Source: Welwitschia mirabilis
Lineage: Eukaryota > Gnetophyta > Gnetopsida > Welwitschiales
DNA: 38,338 bases
Direction of reading: 5' to 3'
Assembly: GCA_051453625.1 (NCBI GenBank)
Contig: JBOZIK010000001.1
Location: forward strand, 85,906,407 to 85,944,744
In this document: one piece after another, positions 32,626 to 38,338 of the stretch
How the letters are laid out: the number at the start of each line of letters is the position of its first letter
How positions within the stretch are numbered: position 1 is the stretch's first letter
Made by a program: the position numbers and the translations under genes
Notes under the pieces: generated by a model
The model's input: only the letters and a program-made list of their open reading frames with translations
The model's database searches: none
What the model was told of the DNA's origin: nothing

Positions 32626-33521
32626 ATTAACTTTTATAAGATATCATTCTTTACGTATTCACTTATTAGTTAGCTTTAATGGCAATGAAAAGAATTTTTG
32701 GTAGGAAAAATAATAACTAGAAATTCTCGTTCATAACAAGAAATGACTAAAGTTCTAACATAAGATTATCATAATATTAATGGAGTCATCTTTAATATTC
32801 CTTGAAACAACCATCTACATAATATTAAATATTTTCATGATTAATAACATAGATAAGTGGAATTTTTGTGTCAAATACAACAAGATAGATAGTAAAGGTA
32901 AAGGGTAAAATATAATAAAATAGTTATTGTTGTCTCAAAAAATATAAAGCATTCTAAAATAAAATTTTGATGAATAATCAGAAGAAGGGCAAATATTTCA
33001 AGAAGAGAAGAGATAGTGTGGCCATAATATTCAATTGGTAGAGAGAATTTAACAAAAATATAGAAAGCAATCAGAACCATAATGGGAAAAGACAGATTAG
33101 ATAATCATAGGTGATTAATAACAAATCATAGATGAAAATAATACATGAACATGTTAAAAAGTAAAACCATAACTCTAGATATTAAACCACATTAACACCT
33201 AATTACAGATGCAAATAAACATTGACCCCACAAAGAACTGAAAAAACCTATTAATGAAATATCTAATGCATTCTAAAATGTCATATTTATAGAATCATGC
33301 ATCTTAAAAAATGTGAAAGGACAAGATCTGGTAATGCACTTAAGTAAAATTTACAAAGCTCTAAGAAAACCAAATGCATCAATGACAACACTCTATCTCC
33401 AAAACAAAACATAAAAGTATGAATTCACAATGGATCAAAGGCCTCTACCATTATCTTAAAAGTTAAAAAAAGTACATCATCATTAATCCAAAGTCTAAGA
33501 ATAGGAAGAAAAAGAGCTTAC
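32626..33521. other. AT-rich DNA without identified features
   Basis: No frame shows a known domain. RNase H of the copia fragment is expected here but not seen. Confidence 0.45.
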
Positions 33522-33739
33522 CTTTGAGCTAATATTTTGAGGCTGAGAGCTTCTTATTGATTGTCATATACTCCACTACCATGTACTCTTCTCTTTTTTA
33601 CTTGATGTCTGTGTTTCCCCTTCTAAAACATCATAGAATTTTCCTCCTTCATATTCATACCCACCATTATGCATGAGGCTCAGTGTTTCGCCCTCTTTTA
33701 ATCATTGGAGGCCTTCCCAAAGTTAGTCCCTTTTGCCAT
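33522..33739 (-). pseudogene. Exon-like relic of an unidentified host gene
   Basis: On the minus strand the segment is bounded by TTTTCAG at its 5' side (33740 on) and AAG/GTAAGC at its 3' side (donor at 33521-33516), both good plant splice consensus. The 218 bases hold one coding-like frame with KEGETLSLMHNGGYEYEGGK, FYDVLEGETQTSSKKEKSTW and RSSQPQNISSK. Four in-frame stops interrupt it; each can arise from a sense codon by one C-to-T or G-to-A change. I do not recognise the protein. A single exon, surrounded by AT-rich DNA without further exons, fits a gene fragment or carried exon. Chance is possible because the exon is short. Confidence 0.35.
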
Positions 33740-36480
33740 CTGAAAACCAAGTTTCATTATGGAATAACAAATTTAATCTCTAAAGTAAAACAATAGTAAA
33801 AATATTTCTCAATAAATGGCTCTAGATCTATGTCATTTTGTTTAAGTTAATTCACACAAAACCTACAAAAGTGCTGCCGTGTATTCTACTATCTATTCAA
33901 GATGAAACCTTCATAGAAATAATAATTAACAAATACCTTTCCTCCATGGTATTCTATAAATTAGACTTGTCATTCTAGAGATGCGACTTTGACAAGTCAA
34001 AGGCATTGATCTATAGTGAAGTTCAAAGAAGGAAGTTGAGTTTTAGGACAACTCTTTATATTGTTTTTAATCATCTTTCTCATCCGTTCCTTTTACATCC
34101 TGATTCAATTTTATTTGCCATTTCTTTTAAATTTCTCCTCCATTTCATCCCATGATTCACAAGCCTATTAGAGAATTCTCCTTACAACATTTGTGTGACA
34201 TGGAAGGGCCTTCATGCTGCTCGATTACCACTCTAAAAATCTAGGGAGAAGATTGAAAACCCCAAGGCTATTTCACCTTGGGTACAATAATTCTTTATAA
34301 AATATTATTATTTTCATGTATTCCATATTTTAACTTATCGTGATTATCATCATATCTATATATTATGTACTACTAAACATATTATACTTTTATATGGTAA
34401 TTATTCATGCTATTATATTTCATTTATTATATGTATCACTATAACTTTAGTATCACATTCTTTTCTATAATTCTTTTACTGATTCCATCTTTATTGCATT
34501 CACTATTTATAATCTCTATGTTTATTTTTTTATAACATCAATACATAACTTACGGAGATCATGGTATCATTGCATAAGTCTTGGGGTGCTACACTCAGCT
34601 AACCCTAGTCAAACTTGGTTAAAGTTACATTTAGCCTAGAATTATTACATAAGCTGAAACATAATACAGGTATATTACTTTTTAGAATATTCTTCAGAAG
34701 GGAATCTAACTAGTAATCAAATTTAAAATATAGGAAACTTATGTTTTTAACTATTTTTATGAGAAATTCTTAGCTTTACTAATTAAATCTCCTAGAAATA
34801 TGTCTTAGAATATGATAAAAGGATTTATATTATCAAATGATTAAGATTAACATGAGGACTCTTATAAAAGATCAACATTAGATGTTTCACATGTATTTTA
34901 TAATGTTTGAACTTCTTGATGACTTCATAAATGTAATAATTAATACTTTGTCTAAAAGCTAAAACATGCAAGAATATTATTCAACCAACATATTTATGTT
35001 TGCACTAGGATAAGGTTTGTTATCAAGGATAAGCTTCACCAAGGTTCTTGCATTATAAAAGTTAATGGAAAACCATGAAGAATTAGATGTCATACTTCAT
35101 TTTCTTTAGTCCTATAGTAGATTATATCTTGAAATAGTTAAAATAATAAAACCGTATGTATTGGTTTGTTCAAATGAGTGTAATTTTAGAGTAAGAGCAA
35201 AAATATATACCTTATACCTTTGTTGTAATACAATCATAACCAAACTATGCACATCTTTTCCTACATACTCAACTATAAATAAGTGAAATTGACAAGATGC
35301 AGCTATGTTAATAAAGCTATTTGATTTAATTTTTAGATTTGTATTAAGTAAAAGCATGAGAAAATAGAATCATGAAAATGTGTATCTAAGTAAAAGTAAG
35401 CATTAATAATTGAAATTTAGACATTATCAAAGCTTTTTCTTAGACAGTTGCATGTAGAGTTAGCCATCTCATAATAATGAAAATTAACTCTAATTGTATT
35501 AAATAATTATATATGAACTTTTATTTTTAATTTATATTTTTCATTTATGATATTGTGTGTATTGTAAGATACTTAAAATTAAGAAAGATTTTAGGTTTTA
35601 CATTACTTTTTCTTAGAAGTGATTAGTATTCAATAAACTTGAATTCCTTTTCTTAGATGTAATTCAAAATCATTTTTTAAATAATAGTAAACTCTTATTC
35701 ATATGTATTGTTATTCCTTCTTTGGAAGCTTTAAGAGTGAAATTTTAAACATTATGAAAACTATTTGAAAAAGAATGTAACTAGCATTTTTAATTTCATA
35801 AAAGGATATTGAAATATTTAAGATAGAGTGTACACAGGTAATGGAAAGTAACTTTAATCACCAATGTAATTGTTATCAAGTAAAAGATTATTAAAAATTA
35901 TAATAAGTAAAACTCCTAGAAATCCCATGCTTGAATTTGATTGATGAGACACATACAAGTTGAAATCTTAAAAAGAAAAGTCCATTTACATGGAATTTTG
36001 AATAAGGTTTATTTAAGTAAATCCTTTAATACTAAACCGATAATAAGTTCTTTAGCACTCATTTCATGCTTCTTTATTTTCTCTCTAATATATAATTTTG
36101 TAACCAATTTGACATTTAAACTAATAGAATGTTCAGTTTTATACTGTTAGATTCCATGATCAGAAGTGGATCATAACTATTCATTCATCAAAGAGTCTAT
36201 AACGTGCACTGAATATTATGCTATACTATGGGTTCATGTGTTTTCATATATTATTTCAATTAAAAATAAACTCCATGAACTTATCGAAGTATACCATATT
36301 TGGTATCATATAATTTATAGCATAAAGGGTCTAAACATGCCAGAAAGAAAAGTAAGCATCCTACTGCGTAGATATGGTATTAATAGAAAACTAGAGGAAG
36401 CACCTAGATGTTAAATAATAGAATGTTAGATTTAGAAGAATATAAAACATGTCTTATGCTATTAGAATATGAAAAATATA
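33740..36480. other. AT-rich intergenic DNA without identified genes
   Basis: Frames at 35112-35357 (minus), 35941-36150 and 36166-36414 (plus) show no known motif and have AT-driven composition. A small hairpin CCAAGGCTATTTCACCTTGG lies near 34262. No transposon domain is recognised. Confidence 0.5.
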
Positions 36481-37476
36481 AAAGAAACATAATGATTCGA
36501 TGAAGAAACACCCCTTTGTGGGTTTGCTCATCCATCACGTGGGGATGTCACTTGTTAGCACACTTTTGGCTAAACAATGTTGTTTTCCATAACCTTCCTT
36601 TTGTTAAGCCTTTAAACCCATATCATTAAAATCATTCATTATTCAAAGAGATTGGGATGCTTTTAGCTTTACAAGGAATATTTGGACGAGCTACTTGCAT
36701 CCTATATACTGCTCCCACTAGCGCCCTTTTATACTTTTTGTTCTTTTTGATCGCTTTCCTCGCTTTGCGTGCCAGCTGGCTACGCTTTACATGTTTAGGG
36801 ATTGGGAAGTTATCGTTGGTAAACTGGATGATGGACGTGTAAAATAAGTAGGTTTTAGTTACCAGAATAAGTGGAGAAGAGGGAGTGTGGGTCCCATTTC
36901 CCACGGTCCCCACTGCGCGGAGCCTGAGGTTCGAGTGCTTTTAGACATTATTGAAGGCTGAAGGCAACTTTTCAATTATTCTTTTTGCTTTCTGAGAGGT
37001 TGCCGGCTAAGCCAAGTCTGCCGAGACGTCCATGTACATCCAAGACTGCGCAGTCGAACGCGAGCTGCGCTCCTCCGCTCCTTTGTGCGTTTACACGGCG
37101 AATGCGCATTAACCGATGGCCAAGAGAAAAGTGCGATACAGAAGACACTCCCTCTGCCACAAATAAAATATCCGCCGGCCATGAGTGTGCGGTCAGAGCC
37201 ACTAATCCGTCGGTCTGCGTCGATAAGATTTTCAAGAAAGAATAATGGCGTCGTTGCCTCGGGAATTGAAAACGAATCCGAGGGAGGTATCGCTCTTTCT
37301 GAAGTGCTCTGACAGCCGTTGCAGATCGGAAATACCTAATTCCACCGCCACCACTCTTGTTTGTGGACAGAGTTGAGAATTGTTAAGCAAGCAAGCAGCG
37401 GATTTCGGGGCTCATCTCTTTCTCTTTTCTCCTTTGTCTTAATTTTTTTCAGATGGCGATGCCGTGCCGTGTCGTG
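36481..37476 (+). promoter_or_regulatory. CpG-rich upstream region of the glycine-rich protein gene
   Basis: Base composition changes sharply here from AT-rich and CpG-poor to balanced and CpG-rich. A G-box CACGTG lies at 36536-36541 and a GTGGGTCC motif of TCP type at 36887-36894. Open frames on both strands (for example minus 36632-36913 with a Lys-rich centre) have no known motif and are treated as unsupported. The region probably holds the upstream control DNA of the gene at 37574. Confidence 0.5.
37245..37376 (+). CDS. Small upstream ORF, 43 codons, unidentified
   Basis: Starts MASLPRELKTNPREVSLFLK in a good AATAATGGCG context and ends at TGA 37374-37376. It lies 100 bp upstream of the TATA box of the glycine-rich gene, so it would not be in that transcript unless a further start site exists. 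A possible donor GAG/GTATCG at 37287 and a strong acceptor TTTTTTCAG at 37452 could make it a first exon. No similarity is recognised. Confidence 0.2.
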   Translation: MASLPRELKTNPREVSLFLKCSDSRCRSEIPNSTATTLVCGQS

Positions 37477-37483
37477 TATAAAT
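37477..37483 (+). promoter_or_regulatory. TATA box of the glycine-rich protein gene
   Basis: TATAAAT in a GC-rich setting, 97 bases before the start codon. It predicts an RNA start near 37507-37512 and a leader of about 65 bases. Confidence 0.65.
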
Positions 37484-37573
37484 CGGCCATGTCAGTGCAC
37501 GGCGCAGCGTTCATGCCATCTCCCTGCAGCGTGGCTCTGCGCTTCCTGCAGAGCCCTCGTTTAATAATAATTG

Positions 37574-38338
37574 ATGGCCTCTTCTACTACATTCTTGTTG
37601 CCTGCTCGGATTCTTGCAATTTGGAGCATCCTCGACTTTTGTCTCATACCCGTGCTCGCGGATCCCGATGCGGCTGCTGCTCAAATGCATGGCCTGCAAA
37701 GAATGCGCACGAGCCGAAAGTATGGACTTGATGACGGGGGAGCCTTTTGGTCACCATCATTTTACATGGAAAAGGGACGTGGGCGTTACGTGCCAGCTGT
37801 AGAAGGCCATGGCGCGGGAGGCGGAGGTGGCGGCGGTGGAAGCAAAGGCGGAGGCGGAGGTGGTGGCAGTGACGGAGAAGGTGGCGGCACTGGTCACGGA
37901 GAAGGTAGCGGAGACGGCAGCGGCGGCGGCGGCGGCGGTGGTGGCGGGGGTGGTGGAGTGAATGGAGGTGTGGGTGAGGGAAGCGGACGTGGAGAGGGTG
38001 GCGGGGACCGAGGTGGCGGAGGTGGCGGGGGAGGTAATGCCGGGGCTAGCGGCTATGGAGTGGCCGCTGGCGATGGGAGTGGCGACTGGGACGGCGGTGC
38101 CGGAGAAGGGACTAGTGAAGGTGGCGGAAGTGGGCATGGAGAAGGTAGAGTTGATGGCGGAGGCGGTGGCGGTGGAGGCGGCGGAAGTGGAGATGGCGGC
38201 GGCAGCGGGGGTGGCGGCGGTGGTGGAGGTAGCCAAGGTGGTAGCGGTGGCGGAGGAAGCACTGCAGAGGGGGTTACGGGATACGGTCAAGGAAGCGGAA
38301 ATGGTGGTGGTGGCGGCGGCGCCGGCGGAGGGGGAGGA
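37574..38338 (+). CDS. Glycine-rich secreted (cell wall-type) protein, 3' end outside window
   Basis: An uninterrupted frame of 255 codons that runs off the window. It begins MASSTTFLLPARILAIWSIL, giving a hydrophobic signal peptide with a likely cut after Ala29 (PVLA before DPD). Residues 30-77 are a mixed segment with MHGLQRMRTSRKYGL, GGAFWSPSFYMEKGRG and RYVPAVEG. From about residue 78 the protein is mostly glycine, with runs of up to about twelve Gly broken by Ser, Asp, Glu, His, Asn and a few Tyr (GYGQGSGNG); GHGEG occurs twice. Plant glycine-rich proteins of this build are exported to the cell wall. A TATA box is suitably placed at 37477. Proline- and alanine-rich frames on the other strand are shadows of the GGN codons. 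The start is the first ATG after the predicted RNA start that gives a signal peptide. The exact role is unknown. Confidence 0.78.
   Translation, partial: MASSTTFLLPARILAIWSILDFCLIPVLADPDAAAAQMHGLQRMRTSRKYGLDDGGAFWSPSFYMEKGRGRYVPAVEGHGAGGGGGGGGSKGGGGGGGSDGEGGGTGHGEGSGDGSGGGGGGGGGGGGVNGGVGEGSGRGEGGGDRGGGGGGGGNAGASGYGVAAGDGSGDWDGGAGEGTSEGGGSGHGEGRVDGGGGGGGGGGSGDGGGSGGGGGGGGSQGGSGGGGSTAEGVTGYGQGSGNGGGGGGAGGGGG

Noticed and set aside
34262-34281. CCAAGG...CCTTGG hairpin as a possible terminator
   Set aside because: Short stem, no gene beside it, and bacterial-type terminators are not expected in plant nuclear DNA.
36632-36913. Minus-strand 93-codon frame with a Lys-rich centre
   Set aside because: No family similarity, and the overlapping plus strand has a hydrophobic frame of similar length, so composition explains both.
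37453-37731. 92-codon frame after a strong splice-acceptor-like CAG
   Set aside because: It is in a different frame from the glycine-rich protein, overlaps its TATA box and signal peptide, and has no known motif. The acceptor may be chance or belong to an alternative leader exon.
37757-38290. 177-codon Ala/Ser/Thr-rich frame and a 69-codon Pro-rich frame on the minus strand
   Set aside because: They mirror the GGN codons of the glycine-rich gene on the other strand; neither has a start context, signal or known motif.
1-38338. A novel enzymatic, defence or biosynthetic gene system
   Set aside because: Apart from the glycine-rich gene, all recognisable coding sequence belongs to decayed retrotransposons or unidentifiable fragments; no group of intact genes is present.

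Overview
The window looks like nuclear DNA of a seed plant or other land plant with a large, repeat-dense genome. It is AT-rich, is dominated by very old LTR retrotransposons of the Ty1/copia and Ty3/gypsy groups, and has low-copy plant-like DNA at the right edge. A gymnosperm-type genome would fit the age and nesting of the elements, but the sequence does not prove it. There is no bacterial-style operon, CRISPR array, rRNA or tRNA gene. Thirteen runs of N break it up. Six are exactly 100 bases (2444-2543, 6617-6716, 10931-11030, 17166-17265, 23978-24077, 25986-26085), which looks like a fixed-size scaffold join. The others are 1570-1587, 3082-3131, 3457-4222, 9356-10089, 28161-28832, 29154-29246 and 30762-31101.

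Layout. 1-789: the end of a copia element on the + strand (RNase H, polypurine tract, 3' LTR). 790-5990: old non-coding DNA with a decayed coding-like patch (877-1295), an AT-rich block, a TG microsatellite and a 98-bp tandem array that runs into a gap. 6959-15989: a nearly complete minus-strand Ty3/gypsy element of Athila type, with LTRs of about 1.3 kb, a polypurine tract, a tRNA-Asp primer site, gag and protease, but no visible reverse transcriptase or integrase. It has a decayed 5-bp target duplication and appears to sit inside older DNA that resumes at 15995. 16500-19960: a + strand Athila-like gag end, reverse transcriptase, RNase H and integrase, all with many stops. 19964-31814: a second gypsy element on the + strand, with long LTRs that contain iterated hairpin modules and a tRNA-like tail, a CpG-retaining insert (22329-23977), a duplicated LTR-end/primer-site/leader unit, gag, an integrase zinc domain and a 3' LTR. 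31990-32620: a copia reverse transcriptase relic. 33522-33739: an exon-like relic on the minus strand. 36480-38338: CpG-rich host DNA with a TATA box and the 5' part of a glycine-rich secreted protein gene that leaves the window.

The only convincing intact host gene is the glycine-rich protein at 37574. Every transposon gene seen here is broken by stops and frameshifts, many of them explained by C-to-T or G-to-A changes, as expected for long-methylated plant DNA. I found no convincing new enzymatic or defence system. The most unusual items are the LTR hairpin modules, the CpG-retaining insert in an LTR, the all-transition decay of a primer-binding site, and duplicated sequence on both sides of most 100-N joins, which probably reflects assembly.
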